Shown piece after piece: positions 23,107 through 33,373 of a stretch of DNA of 64,000 nucleotides. Position numbers and translations under genes: made by a program. Origin of the DNA: Forficula auricularia (Eukaryota; Arthropoda; Insecta; Dermaptera; Forficulidae); the NCBI GenBank assembly GCA_024734495.1, contig JALMQS010000187.1, positions 12,295,952 to 12,359,951 on the forward strand, given 5' to 3'. Under the pieces are notes generated by a model that did not search any database, was not told the origin of the DNA, and worked only from the letters and a program-made list of their open reading frames with translations. Each line of letters starts with the position of its first letter. Position 1 is the stretch's first letter.

Positions 23107-23221
23107 AGATAAGGCTGATATTTATTTCACAACTTATGGGCGATTTGGACCTTATGTCATTGGAATGGCTGTCGGATATATAATCTTGGTTGCCCAGGAG
23201 AACAAATACCAAATGAAGAAG
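23107..23221 (+). CDS. NRF-6 copy 1, exon 8
   Basis: Encodes DIYFTTYGRFGPYVIGMAVG and the rest of a membrane helix: the RxGPYxIGxxxGY block of acyltransferase-3 proteins. It ends at AAG before GTAAAT and enters in the phase that exon 7 leaves. Confidence 0.93.
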
Positions 23222-23277
23222 GTAAATATTAGCACTCGACAAGATTTAACTAGATTTATATTTTTTTATTTTTCTAG

Positions 23278-23496
23278 ATTCATTTGTTGGCCATTTGGGT
23301 GCTTGATCTTGCTCTGCTTCTTGTATTGGTGCTTGCCAATCATCCATTTTTTAACCGACTTCAAAAAAGGGGGAGCTTATTCAATTAGAAGCTCCAGTTT
23401 CCCTCATAGGAAGATGCTTTTTCAATGCATTACATCGAAGCACTTGGGCACTTGCTCTTAGCTGGGTTATTTACGCATGCGCCACAGGCCAAGGAG
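23278..23496 (+). pseudogene. NRF-6 copy 1, exon 9, with 26-base insertion
   Basis: Starts with a membrane helix (IHLLAIWVLDLALLLVLANH). A 26-base stretch (about 23347-23372) then shifts the frame and leads to a stop at 23383-23385. After the stretch a different frame resumes the family sequence: ELIQLEAPVS, NALHRSTWALALSWVIYA and CATGQG. The inserted stretch equals the terminus of the ACCGACTTC repeat (compare 4157 and 32011). No in-frame small intron removes it. Confidence 0.85.
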
Positions 23497-23849
23497 GTAG
23501 GAATTAGTTTTTCATTTATTAAGAATAGGAAATTTGTAACCGTTTTAAGTATTTCAAGAAGATGACAAATTTTTAATTACTTCCACAATAGAATATGTTT
23601 GATTTCAAGGCTCCAATTGGCTCGCTATAATACTGGGTTCATTGGCGGGAAGGAAAGTACACTCCTATTTGTTCCTGTTATCCGGATACAAATTTTAAAT
23701 ATTTTAAGAAAATCAATCGTTAACGCTTGATTTCAAGGCTCCAATTGGCATGCTGAAATACTGGCTTCATTGCCAGCTCAAATTATACAGATTAAAAAAA
23801 TATATTCATTGATCTATTCAAAAACTCGAGTAGGAAAAATTGTTCAAGC

Positions 23850-24245
23850 TTGTTTACCAAAAAAGAATTTAGTCTTTTTGATTTTAAGTCGATTCTTCCA
23901 CGTTTTCAGTAGAGGTTGCCATTAATAGTCAAAACATCAAAAATGGAATGCAATAAGGTTATTCTTCTAGTATTAGATAAGAATCAATCGTTATTTTTGA
24001 TTTTAAGTCGATTCCTCCATGTCTTCAGCAATGGTTACCAATATTAATTGAAGGGTCAAAAATCTAATGTAGAATTATTATTCCTCAAGTATTAGATGAG
24101 AATCGATTGATATTTTTGATTTTAAGTCGATTCCTCCATGTCTTCGCCAATGGCTACCAATAAAAACCGAAACGTCAAAAATCGAATGTAGAATGGTTAT
24201 TCCTCGACTGTTAAATGAGAATCGATCATTATTTTTGAATTAAAG
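23850..24245 (+). repeat. 119-bp satellite, second locus
   Basis: Three to four units related to the 505-1870 array, including the same leader (TTTACCAAAAAAGAATTTAG). It sits in an intron of NRF-6 copy 1. Confidence 0.85.
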
Positions 24246-24546
24246 TCAACATGAACTGCAAATTGCAAGTGATATCTGATTAATAATAAAGAAATAAACA
24301 TATTAATATTTCAAATGAATTTGGATAAAGTTTAGCAACGACCCGTTCCAGTTTATTTTTTTATACAAACAGGGCCGCCAACACTTGTTTTTTTTGCTCG
24401 TTTAGTTCTTTTATTGTCTGGCAAGCTATGCTGGCTAACCTGATTTTTTTTTACTTTTTCCTGAATTTTCCAATTTTCCGGGCAACTTTTATATTTTTTT
24501 TTACGTATTAACCTGAATTGGACTATTACGAACATTAAAAAAATGA

Positions 24547-24676
24547 GTTGTCTGTAAAGTCGGTTTACTGACGATAGTTGAACGTGACAACGTCATAAGA
24601 AAATACTGATGGAATGGTATTTTCTTATGACGTTGTCACGTTCAACTATCGTCAGTAAACCGACTTTACAGACAAC
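24547..24676. repeat. Perfect hairpin, 60-bp arms
   Basis: Arms 24547-24606 and 24617-24676 are exact complements around a 10-base loop (TGATGGAATG). Outside, pairing continues for about eight more bases with one mismatch. No coding. Such a structure is usually a fold-back or MITE dimer. Confidence 0.95.
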
Positions 24677-24973
24677 CCATTTTTTAATAAAATTCTTCAT
24701 TCAGAAAATCATTTTAAATTTACAAAATACTTGAATAAAATTTATTGTTTAAATTTCTACTCGACTGTTAAAATTTAATTTTTTGATTTTATTATTTTAT
24801 AATAATAAATTTTGTATTGACATTATTTCTTTCAGCAAGTAAACTGAATAAAAGTTGTTGTTCAATTAGTTACTTAATTATTTTTGCAAATTTAATTGTA
24901 ATTTGTTGTAAAAAAGTAATAATTTTGAATAATTTATTATAAGAATAAACTGTGATTAAATTATTGTTCATAA

Positions 24974-25192
24974 ATCTTAAATTTAAAATTTAAAATTTGG
25001 AAACATCATTAAAATTTTTGTAACTGTAGCTTTTAAAAAGCCCGCCTCAATCTTTGTCGCTCGTTCCGCGCTCTCGCTTGCACTTCAAGCCTTAAATGGA
25101 ACGCCGCAGAGCGAGGTAACGCCGCATGAGTCATGTTTTTTCGTGCGTGCAGCTGGCTCCATCGAATTATAAGACGTTGTCACGTCAAAAAA
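24974..25192 (+). repeat. Element E, second copy
   Basis: Nearly the same as 14738-14963, from CTTAAATTTAAAATTTAAAA to GACGTTGTCACGTCAAAA. It lacks a short ATATATAATAAATAAC-like stretch. Confidence 0.85.
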
Positions 25193-25286
25193 TTAGCCAA
25201 ATCGGTCCAGGCATTTGAGAGATCTGCGCTTACAAAGAAACAGAAATTCATTTTTATTATATAGATTAAATTATTATTTTTTTTAG

Positions 25287-25429
25287 GCTTCATAAATAAA
25301 TTTTTATCATGGAAGGGTTTTATCCTTTTTTCAAGACTCTCTTATCCAATGTATTTATTACATGTAGATATAATATATGTTCTGGCTAGATCTATGCGAA
25401 GTGTACCAGGTTACTTTAAGTATAGAACG
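25287..25429 (+). CDS. NRF-6 copy 1, exon 10
   Basis: Encodes FINKFLSWKGFILFSRLSYP and MYLLHVDIIY, the family's FLSWxxFxPxSRLSYxxYLxH block near the C-terminus. Starts after TTTTTAG with a phase that joins exon 9, ends at ACG before GTAAGA. Confidence 0.92.
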
Positions 25430-25497
25430 GTAAGATAAATTAATTTTGTTGGAATCAATCTGAATTACATCTAAAAAACTTCTTTTTTTTAATTCAG

Positions 25498-25618
25498 TTT
25501 ACTAATATCGTTAGCGATATAACGATAACGGCATTTTTAGCGATGATCTTTTCATTACTTTTTGAATCACCAATAATAAATATGGCGAAATTAATTTTTG
25601 AAAAAAAAATAAAATATC
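25498..25618 (+). CDS. NRF-6 copy 1, exon 11
   Basis: Encodes a last membrane helix (ITITAFLAMIFSLLFESP) followed by a basic tail (FEKKIKY). ESP at the end of the last helix is typical of the family. Starts after TTCAG, ends in phase 1 before GTAAGT. Confidence 0.9.
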
Positions 25619-25697
25619 GTAAGTTGAAATTTTATTAAAAGGATTTTTCATTAGAATTTCTCGTCATTAACTAATTCTCAATTCTTATTTGTTTTAG

Positions 25698-25717
25698 GTG
25701 AAGTAAAATCAATGTAA
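25698..25717 (+). CDS. NRF-6 copy 1, last exon
   Basis: After TTTTAG, encodes REVKSM and the stop TAA at 25715-25717. This closes the gene in the frame set by exon 11. Confidence 0.8.
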
Positions 25718-26183
25718 AAAACACTTTACCCGCTGTTCTCACCGCTTAATTAATTCACACTGGTGCAGCTTATAGCATCGTGGAATATTAATTTAAATAT
25801 TAATAATTGAATGTAATGGAAGGCAGCCCAGAGGTAGTGAGGAAAGAAAAAATTAACACATATCAAATAAGGTGTAATTTATTTTATTTTCAAGTGAATT
25901 GATCAATGAACGAATGAGGTTTGAATTGAAGAATTGTTGCTATTTGTACAGTTTGTATATTATTTGAGAATATGTTAATAACTAATCCCAATACGCACTC
26001 CTGTGCGCATCTGTTGTGGAAGAGGTTTGGTCTATATATTGAAAAGTTTTTGTTTTGCCGAGAGTAGCAGAGTTGTTGATTCACAAAGAGAAACAAAGAG
26101 GTTGTCCTCTGCTTGATGCAAACAAACATATACACATATATATCAAGATGATATATCTGTATATATATTATTTATTTGTTTGA

Positions 26184-26218
26184 GACTATAGCTTCGAAGA
26201 CTTGGTCTTCATCATCAG
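26184..26218 (-). ncRNA. Hammerhead-like motif, inverted arm
   Basis: On the minus strand: CTGATGA, stem II GAAGAC / GTCTTC, then GAAGCTATAGTC. A G replaces an A in the GAAA box, so this arm is probably inactive. It mirrors the motif at 26404. Confidence 0.5.
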
Positions 26219-26403
26219 TCTCTCTTCAATTATAAATGTTTTTCATGGAGTCAATATCATATGGATATTGAAAACTTGGTGTTCCTTCGTCACCGCTGGA
26301 AGGCTGGAAGAGTTCCTAGCCTTCCAGCGGTGACGGAGGAACACCAAGTTTCAATATCCACATGATATTGACTCCATGAAAAACATTTATAATTGAAGAA
26401 AGA

Positions 26404-26439
26404 CTGATGATGAAGACCAAGTCTTCGAAACTATAGTCT
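26404..26439 (+). ncRNA. Hammerhead ribozyme candidate, Penelope tail
   Basis: CTGATGA, stem II GAAGAC / GTCTTC with loop CAA, GAAAC, TATA, then the cleavage triplet GTC. Stem I can begin with AGA before the core and TCT-like bases after GTC. The very short stem III (AC / GT around TATA) is the form reported for Penelope hammerheads. Confidence 0.65.
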
Positions 26440-26704
26440 CAAACAAATAAATAATATATATACAGATATATCATCTTGATATATATGTGTATATGTTTAT
26501 TTGCATCAAGCAGAGGACAACCTCTTTGTTTCTCTTTATGGTCTATATAGTTAGATTCAAAAGCCATTTAGCTATCTAATTAAGAAAAGGAGGAAAAAAA
26601 TGTTTTTCTATGCCTTTTGTTAAAAATGAAGAAAGTTTTTGAACACTACTGTGGAGAGAAGAAGGAAACATTTTATTTGTTTCATTCATTGACCCTTTGA
26701 AACC

Positions 26705-26736
26705 CTGAAGAAGGAGGGAAAATCCTCCGAAACGTC
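26705..26736 (+). ncRNA. Hammerhead-like motif, CTGAAGA subgroup
   Basis: CTGAAGA, stem II GGAGG / CCTCC, then GAAACGTC. Stem III would have no loop, so activity may need a dimer. It sits between the Penelope tails and the right arm of the fold-back. Confidence 0.45.
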
Positions 26737-27232
26737 GGTTTGAATGGAAGGAGGATTCCAATAAATTACACCTTATTTGATATGTGTTAATTTTTTCTTT
26801 CCCCACTACCCCTGGGCTGCCTTCCATTACATTCAATTAAAATTTCTACCAGTCCGTCTCTCTCCAGAGAAAATTTCGTTGCAATATATTAAATATTAAT
26901 AAAATAAAAATTAATTATAGATAAAAAATGGACTGTAAGTAGGTTTATTAGAATTTAATATACATTTTGGATTATAAAAATATGAATTTTAAAATTGAAT
27001 ACAAGTGATGTTAGGAGTAACTTAAAACTATATAAATACAGATAAAAGGTTTGAAAATTGAATGTTAAAATTCAGTTATTTGAAAAAATACAAATATTCA
27101 CAAAATAAAGTAAAGTTTATATATAAATCAATTATATACAAATTAACATAAGAATATTATTAATCAAACTTTAGATGAAGAAAATGGACGTATGCTTCTC
27201 GTTCACCCGGACTCCTTATCCAATCAAGTTAT

Positions 27233-28010
27233 AGTACCTGGAGGCACCGAGCGATGCCCGGTAACCCCTGACCCCAACACCCCCCTCCCGAAACCATACA
27301 TCTCGCCCCCAACACTGCACCCCCCACTCCACCCCAACCGCCCCCTCCCACCCCCGGACCCCCCACATCCATCCCCACCCCCGACCCAGTTTTTGCATTT
27401 CTATCTTTCTAATGGTTCACATATTATGTGTATATTTGTTTACTCGTACACCAATTTGCCCACATTCGTTCATATTGATAAACATTATGAAAAATACATA
27501 AGAAAATAATAATAAAAAAAATAATCGTTTAAGATCTGAAATAAAAACATAAAATTATTTATTAAATGCATAGCTATATATAATATATTCAATTATTTCC
27601 ACACTTATAATAAAGTCTAATTCAAAAATATTCATTTTAGTAAAAGTAAAAAGCAAGGATTTTTAAAATAGTTCTGTAGTCCAATGCTAGAGTGTCGGCC
27701 TCATATGCAAGAAGTCCCAGGTTCTAATACAACTTCCGCCGAATCATTTTTTTTATTGAGATTTTCATCTATCAATAATTACTTTAATTAAGAAAAAATC
27801 AATTAAGATGAATTTTGATGAGGTCTAGACCTAGCCAGATCGTTTTTTCATTCTCAAAACTTGTTAATAGATTTTGTTTCATCAAAATCGGTAGGGCCGT
27901 TTTCAAAATAGAACCAAGATACAAATATATAAATAAATAAATATATATATAAATAAATATATATATATATAAATAAATATACAATTTTTGCTCGTTTAAT
28001 AAGAGTAGAT
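27233..28010 (-). mobile_element. Helitron-like element, copy b
   Basis: Same termini and order as 19671-20480. An insertion with a tRNA-like head (27665-27740; TAGTCCAATGCTAGAGTG then GGTTCTAATAC) is present. Bases 28011-28630 hold no recognised gene; a stretch near 28440-28620 resembles a LINE remnant but has no motif. Confidence 0.55.
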
Positions 28011-28949
28011 TGGTTTTCAAAAAAACCTTAGGGAATTCTTGGATAACAGAAAATAAAAAACATATAATTAATTAGCTTATGCAAGACTACAGAAATATGA
28101 TTCAAAGAAAATTAACATGATAGAAAATTAACATGATAGTATTTATACCTTGGAGGGATTTGAGAAACCAGTTCAATTTTATTAAAAATTAATTAATTAA
28201 CGCCAATCGCGTTTTTAGCACAAATTTCTAAATAGATAGCCAGATAACCGTGAAGCGCTCAACACAATTTAATCTATTTTCTAGTTGGTTGTAAATCAAC
28301 TAAACAAAAACTCAATCTTCAATTGATGAAAAAATAAATTTATGCTTACGCGTTATCTGGCTATGGAATTAACATGAATTTTGAGCAGTCTCAAAATTCA
28401 TACTAGATGCCCACAGCATAGAGTTCAAAATAAAAGGGGACAAAATATTATGGTTCAGACCTTTTTATAGACACCAAAGCATGGAACTAAAGAGAAAAGG
28501 ATGGAAAATAGTCCCTCAAAATTCAAGGTAAAGCACCACCTATCGTGGAATTCGACGCAGCAATAAATTTCGAAAAGGAATATTTCGAGAGCTCAATTTG
28601 CTAGCACCAAGCACAATCTGCCCTAAATAATAAATCAATTATAAGTTTTGTCAAGTTCTAAGACCCTAGAGTTGTACAAAATTTTATTAAGTTCTCAGAA
28701 GCAGAGATTAGTTGAGTTACAGAGAGGTCATACCATCCTTGTTAAGGTTTTGACCAGATTTTCTTAATAACTTATGGCTAATGCCGGGATGGCTAATTCG
28801 TCGTTTGCTCCTGGTATCGGATTTTTCCAACAATTTTTATATTACTTTTTGTCTTTTGATGTAAATCTATGGTCATGTTATTTGTTAATTAACAATGAGC
28901 ATACATTTCTATTTTTATTCTTTTTTTTTTTTTTTTTTTTTTTTTAAAA

Positions 28950-29182
28950 TTGAAAGTTTTTGTGCCGTGGGGAGACAATAAAAGAGTGTGAATGAATTTC
29001 ATAAATTAATTCCTGTGAATACATTGTAAAAAACTGATGAAGAGGGCAAAGCCCTCGAAACTATAGTCTCGTTATAAATAAATTAAATTTATAATTCCAG
29101 CAGAAGACACACTCTTTTATTGTCTCCTTCAATATATAAAAATTCTGCTACTACTCTCGGCAAAAACTTTCAATTCAATGTT
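28950..29182 (+). mobile_element. Penelope tail insertion with inverted ends
   Basis: Begins ATTGAAAGTTTTTG and ends CAAAAACTTTCAAT; GGAGACAATAAAAGAGTGTG pairs with CACACTCTTTTATTGTCTCC. Between them lies a hammerhead candidate at 29034. The paralogous LINE end at 39060-39120 lacks the insertion. Confidence 0.75.
29034..29068 (+). ncRNA. Hammerhead ribozyme candidate, variant stem II
   Basis: CTGATGA, stem II GAGGGC / GCCCTC with loop AAA, GAAAC, TATA, GTC. The core is identical to 26404 and 44238, but stem II is changed on both sides so that pairing is kept. Confidence 0.65.
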
Positions 29183-29599
29183 TATTATTTGTTAAATTGT
29201 TGTAGTTACTTTGTATTGATGTTTGTTAATATATTATGGTTAGATTGTATTAATGTTTGGAGGACCTAGCGGACTTGTGCCTCTAAGCAGGTCGAGGAAT
29301 AAATATTTATTTATTTATTTGAAAAGTTCAAGTTTTCTGTAATTAGCAGAGTTTTTTGATTCTTAAAGAAGTTTTCCTCTGGTTGATACAAATAAACATA
29401 CACACATACCTATATACATAAAATATAAATATGTATATACAAGAAAAGGCAATTTAAAAACCGGACTGATGCTACTACTGGCAAACAGAGAGTGCACCAC
29501 CGAAGATATGAACACGATTGTGTCTGGTGATCCTTCTCCCGTCCTCAGCTCGCTAGTCAAGTCTGCAGGTCGCTCAGTTTGTCTGTAGCAATCGTTCGA

Positions 29600-29990
29600 A
29601 GTAGTCTCAGCGTTAGCGACGCGTCGGAAAAATGGAAAGCGTTCAGCGGATTAGCCTCAAGGTTCTTGTGAAACTGGGGAAAACTGCCACCGAAGCTGAT
29701 GATATGTTAAAAGAGGTATACGAAAATTAATGTTTATCGCGCACACAAGTTTTTGAGTGGTTTAAAAGGTTTAATGAGGGACGTGAAACAACAGAAGACG
29801 ATCCGCTCCCTGGACGACCCTCAACGTCAAAATTGGACGAAAACATTGAAAAAATTAGTAAATTGATTCGCAAAAATCGTCGTCTCAGTATCCGAGGTCT
29901 TGCTTGCTGAAATGACAGGAATCGACAAAGAAAGTGTTCGTCAGATTTTGCATGAATCATTCAACATGCGCAAAGTTTGCGAGTTTATAC
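29600..29990 (+). pseudogene. Mariner transposase N-terminal fragment
   Basis: Encodes VLVKLGKTATEADDMLKEVY, then after a stop RTQVFEWFKRFNEGRETTED, PGRPSTSKLDENIEKI and a second region RRLSIRGLA: the paired helix-turn-helix DNA-binding half of mariner transposases. Internal stops and frame changes follow at 29906. The catalytic half is missing. It is distinct from the mariner at 33719. Confidence 0.8.
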
Positions 29991-30301
29991 TAGCTCTAGA
30001 TTGCACTGCGGTTTTTTATATAAAAAGTGAATAATCATCTCATTTGATTTAATTAGTTTTAAAATAATAAAGTTTCCTTCAAAAATATTATTATCTTAAA
30101 ACCTAAAATTTATACGTGAAAGCTCATTATATAAGCAACTCATTTGAACCAATTTCAATAAAAAAGTTTCTTATTGGGAAAAGTTGCTTATAGGGAAAAA
30201 AGGAGTATAAAAATACTTACCGTCTGGAAAATATTTTCACTTGTTTCTTTTACTAACAAAGCTGTGTAGAATAAATAAATTCAGTTTTATTTTGCAAAAG
30301 A

Positions 30302-30480
30302 AAATATTTTATTACGAGCTTTTCGTGTGTGCCTTCGGCACGCCCTCGAAACTCGGCCCGCCGGGCTGATGCCCTGGCGGGCGGCGTCTCGGTCCAAAAA
30401 TTGTATACCTCTTAAAAAACCACACTCTTAAGAGACACACTTAAAAGAGATCAGGTGTTGTTTGTATGACAGGCTGCTCC
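30302..30480 (+). repeat. GC-hairpin repeat, copy a
   Basis: Begins ACGAGCTTTTCGTGTGTGCC and contains a CCCTGGCGGGC motif and GTCTCGGTCCAAAAATT. Matches 30908-31080 and 52195-52340. The local GC is far above that of the surroundings. Bases 29990-30300 hold no feature. Confidence 0.75.
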
Positions 30481-30907
30481 ATCCAGTATTGTCATGAGAA
30501 ATTCGGGCATGTGTGTCTGTTAAGTCGTTCAATTTAATAAAAATCAAAAAATAAGAATAACAAAATTTAGATTTTTAAAAAATTATAAAAAAGTGGCAAA
30601 TTATTAAAAAATAAACAAATAATATATAAAATATAAATCAAATAAGATGTGATTAATTTCTTCTTCTGCGCGCAAAGAAAAGCGAATTGAATATTTAATT
30701 TCTGAGTGGTGGGGGAGGGGGGAGGAATAATTATCAACATATTTAATGTTTCATAATTTAAAATCAATTGAAGTCTTTCATTTCAAAATTCGAGTTCAAA
30801 TTAGAATTATATTTCAAATTTGCCGCAAATATACAGACGGCATCAGCGCCCCCTGTCGGCAGCATTAGGTTAGCGCTGCTGCAAATTAATCTAGGCTATT
30901 ATATATA

Positions 30908-31345
30908 TAACGAGCTTCGAGGGCGTGCCGAAGGCACGCCCTCGAAGCTCGGCCCTCAGGGCTGGTGCCCTGGCGGGCAGCGTCTCGGTCCAAAAATTTT
31001 ATTCCTCTTAAAAAACCACACTCCAAATGTATACCCGTAAACTACCGAAAATACATCGTCTCTTAAAAGTTTCGCATCTTTAATTTTTGAGTGGCGAGGG
31101 TGGGGGGGGGGGAGGAAAAATTATCAATATATTAATGTTTCTTAATTTAAAATGAATTGGAGTCTTTCATTTCAAAATCCGAATATATATATTTCAAATT
31201 TGCCTGGTTAATGAAAATCGATTGGAGCCATCAGTTTAAATTATATTTCAAATTTTCCTCGTTAATTAATATATATTTAATGTTTCTTAATTTAAAATCT
31301 ATCGGTTTTTTCATTTTCATTCGAGTTCAAATGAATACAATATTA
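30908..31345 (+). repeat. GC-hairpin repeat, copy b, with 19-bp stem
   Basis: At 30911-30951 a perfect 19-bp stem (CGAGCTTCGAGGGCGTGCC and its complement) surrounds a GAA loop. GCCCTGGCGGGC and the AT-rich right part follow, shared with 52340-52630. Confidence 0.85.
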
Positions 31346-31429
31346 TCTAGACACAAAGTCTAAATCAAAAATATATAGTTTTAGTAAACGAAATCAACAT
31401 ATATATATATATTAATGTGACATTGGTCT

Positions 31430-31495
31430 AGTGGTTAGAGCTGATGACCATAGTTCAAGAGTTCGTCGGTTCGATTCTAGGCAAGAGGGTAATTT
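31430..31495 (+). repeat. tRNA-like SINE head
   Basis: GGTCTAGTGGTTAGAGCTG resembles a tRNA A box and GGTTCGATTCT a B box, but the arms do not fold into a tRNA, so it is a SINE head or tRNA pseudogene. Confidence 0.45.
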
Positions 31496-31665
31496 TTTTA
31501 GAGAAATTTCTTTAAGCGTTGTTACAAATTAATCTAGGCTATTATATATATAATTATTATCATATAAGCATAGTTATTAATTATATTTAAAAAAAAATTA
31601 AACAATCAAATTTTAATAAATCTTTGGTTTAGTACAGCACCAATTGTCTAAACAAACAAAAACAA

Positions 31666-32010
31666 TTACATATATTTGTTCATGATAGCTTTTTCTCTTA
31701 TTCTTTGTAACAAAAGAACCTCATTGCAGGGTAAATCATTTTCTTTTACCCATTCTATCACCAAATTAAAAGAATTTATAACATCATTGATGTTTTTGTT
31801 GTAGTCAACCGACGTTTTTTCATTTTCTTCAACAGGAGTAGTTTCAATTTCTACTTCAGAATTTTCTTCAAGGTTAAATTGATGATTTGCCTCGCTTGTC
31901 CCACTTGCCCACTCCATAATTTCAGAATCTGCTAAATTACAATCATTAAATATCGAATTATACAATCTTGCCAAGTGAATATCATCTTGATCTCTTGTTG
32001 TTTTAGTGAT
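31666..32010 (-). pseudogene. Tigger/pogo transposase, C-terminal part
   Basis: Minus-strand C-terminus: an acidic stretch, then AIEWVKEN-like VIEWVKENDLPCNEVLLL and QRIREKA, the helical end typical of Tigger/jerky-like transposases. It is separated from the catalytic part by an inserted fold-back at 32011-32752. Confidence 0.8.
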
Positions 32011-32752
32011 TTTTAACCGACTTCAAAAAAGGAGGAGGTTCTCTATTCGACTGATTTTTTTTTTGTGCCTATTATACCTCATATCTTCGCCAATTGTCAA
32101 CCGATTTTGAAATTTTTTTGCATTTGGTCCATTCTAGCTTCCGATTGGTCCCATTTTTTTTTCGTTTTTTTTCATAGGTATTAGACCTTTTTTATTAGGT
32201 TTGTTTAGACCTAACCTCTTTGTTTATGAACCGATTTCGATGGTTCTTTTTTTATCCGAAAGGGGGTGTCTTAGGGATGGTGTCATATTAATTTGGTCAA
32301 GTTCTGATGATATGATCACTATTAATAACATCACTAAAAAGAGAAAAATAAAAATAATTTTTAAGAAAAAATAAAAACCGACTTCAAAAAATTAAATGCA
32401 ACAAATAAAATACACTAAAAGGTATAAAATAATTATTATCTTATTTAGTTACAACTAAACGACGAAATATTAACATGAAATTACTTTTTGAAGTTGGTGC
32501 CAAACATATACTTTTTATGAATCGCACTCGACGGATCTTACTTAGTACGTTTGGCGGGTACGCTCGCTTATAGGTATAGTTTGTTTGGCACCAACTTCAA
32601 AAAGTAATTTCATGTTAATATTTCGTTGTTTAGTTGTAACTAAATAAGATAATAATTATTTTATACCTTTTAGTGTATTTTATTTGTTGCATTTAATTTT
32701 TTTGAAGTCGGTTTTTATTTTTTTCTTAAAAATTATTTTTATCACATTTTGA
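32011..32752. mobile_element. ACCGACTTC fold-back inside Tigger
   Basis: Left outer end AACCGACTTCAAAAAAGG at 32011; inner arms with TTAGTTACAACTAAACGACG at 32450 and the complement near 32625-32645 pair around 32480-32580. The Tigger frame resumes on both sides. Confidence 0.85.
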
Positions 32753-33079
32753 TCTAGTGGTTGCAATAATGGTGTGTTATTAGGGGGAGAAAAACATAAC
32801 TTTGAAATTCGGATTACCAGTAAAATTATTCTCAGACCCATAGCAAGTTGCATTATCTACTAAGTGAAGGGCTTTTACGGGAAGATTTTTAGATTCCAAG
32901 TGTCGAGTTACTGAAGGTATGAATAGATCATTATACCAGTCGCTAAAAAGTGTATAAGTTTGCCAAGCATTTTTGGATGATTTGTAATATACTGGCAAAT
33001 CCATATTTTTGAAGCAACGAGGAGATTTCGATTTCCCTATCATCATCAAATCTAATTTATGCGTACCTGTAGCGTTTAC
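32753..33079 (-). pseudogene. Tigger transposase, catalytic C-part
   Basis: Minus strand: THKLDLMMIGKSKSPRCFKN, LPVYYKSSKNAW, the catalytic LVDNA motif and SPNNTPLLQPLDQNVI, all typical of DDE_1 (Tigger/jerky) transposases. The reading joins the part at 33374 across the SINE. Confidence 0.88.
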
Positions 33080-33362
33080 AGGAGGCGACTGTGGGTCAGT
33101 GGGTAGAGTGTTGGCTCGCTGACTCGAAGATCGCTGGTTCGAGACCGAGTCTCGGCAGATAGATATTTGCAGTCGCCTCCTCTTGGAAAGTAATGGCAAC
33201 CTACAAAGAGTATAATTGCCTAGTAACCTCTCCAAATTAGCCGTTCGGAACCGGCGTTAAAAAGTAGGTCCCGTATATCTGTGTAAAAACAACTAAACAC
33301 ACTCAGCACAGGTATATGTGGAGGAGCCGACACCCGTTTCGGGTATGGCACTCGAAGAAGAA
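33080..33362 (+). mobile_element. SINE family 2, with 11-bp target duplication
   Basis: GTAGCGTTTAC flanks both sides (33069-33079 and 33363-33373). The head carries an A-box-like GGTCAGTGGGTAGAGTG and a B box GGTTCGAGACC; the body ends in a short GAA repeat. It interrupts the Tigger ORF; removal restores the frame. Confidence 0.9.
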
Positions 33363-33373
33363 GTAGCGTTTAC

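Larger units (their letters stand above)
5685..25717 (+). pseudogene. NRF-6-like acyltransferase, copy 1 (disrupted)
   Basis: Eleven exons with GT/AG borders encode most of a nose-resistant-to-fluoxetine (NRF-6) family protein. The order is an extracellular cysteine-rich NRF domain, then a multi-pass acyltransferase-3 domain. In this family such membrane proteins are thought to move or acylate lipids. Exon 1 (signal peptide) is not in the window; copy 2 has a 6.3-kb first intron, so it probably lies further left. Three breaks argue for a pseudogene: an extra T at 10777-10780, an extra base at 17788-17793, and a 26-base insertion near 23347-23372. The single-base changes could be assembly errors; the 26-base insertion cannot easily be one. 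Exon-by-exon comparison with copy 2 at 44564 onward supports the reading frames. Confidence 0.75.
25806..26842. mobile_element. Fold-back with inverted Penelope tails inside
   Basis: Outer arms of about 80 bp: GAATGTAATGGAAGGCAGCC at 25810 and its complement at 26820-26838, continuing through AATAAGGTGTAATTTATT. Inner pair: the Penelope tail at 26036-26310 and its inverted copy at 26311-26540. Bases 26850-27190 to the right are AT-rich with nothing recognised. Confidence 0.85.
28625..29322 (+). pseudogene. CR1/L2-like LINE 3' end
   Basis: Only the last codons (IISFVKF) and the 3' untranslated region remain, matching 38800-39467. It ends in a TTTATT-repeat tail at 29300-29320. A T-run at 28921-28945 precedes an inserted inverted Penelope tail. 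Confidence 0.75.

Noticed and set aside
31430..31495. Functional tRNA gene
   Set aside because: A and B boxes are present but acceptor and anticodon stems do not pair.
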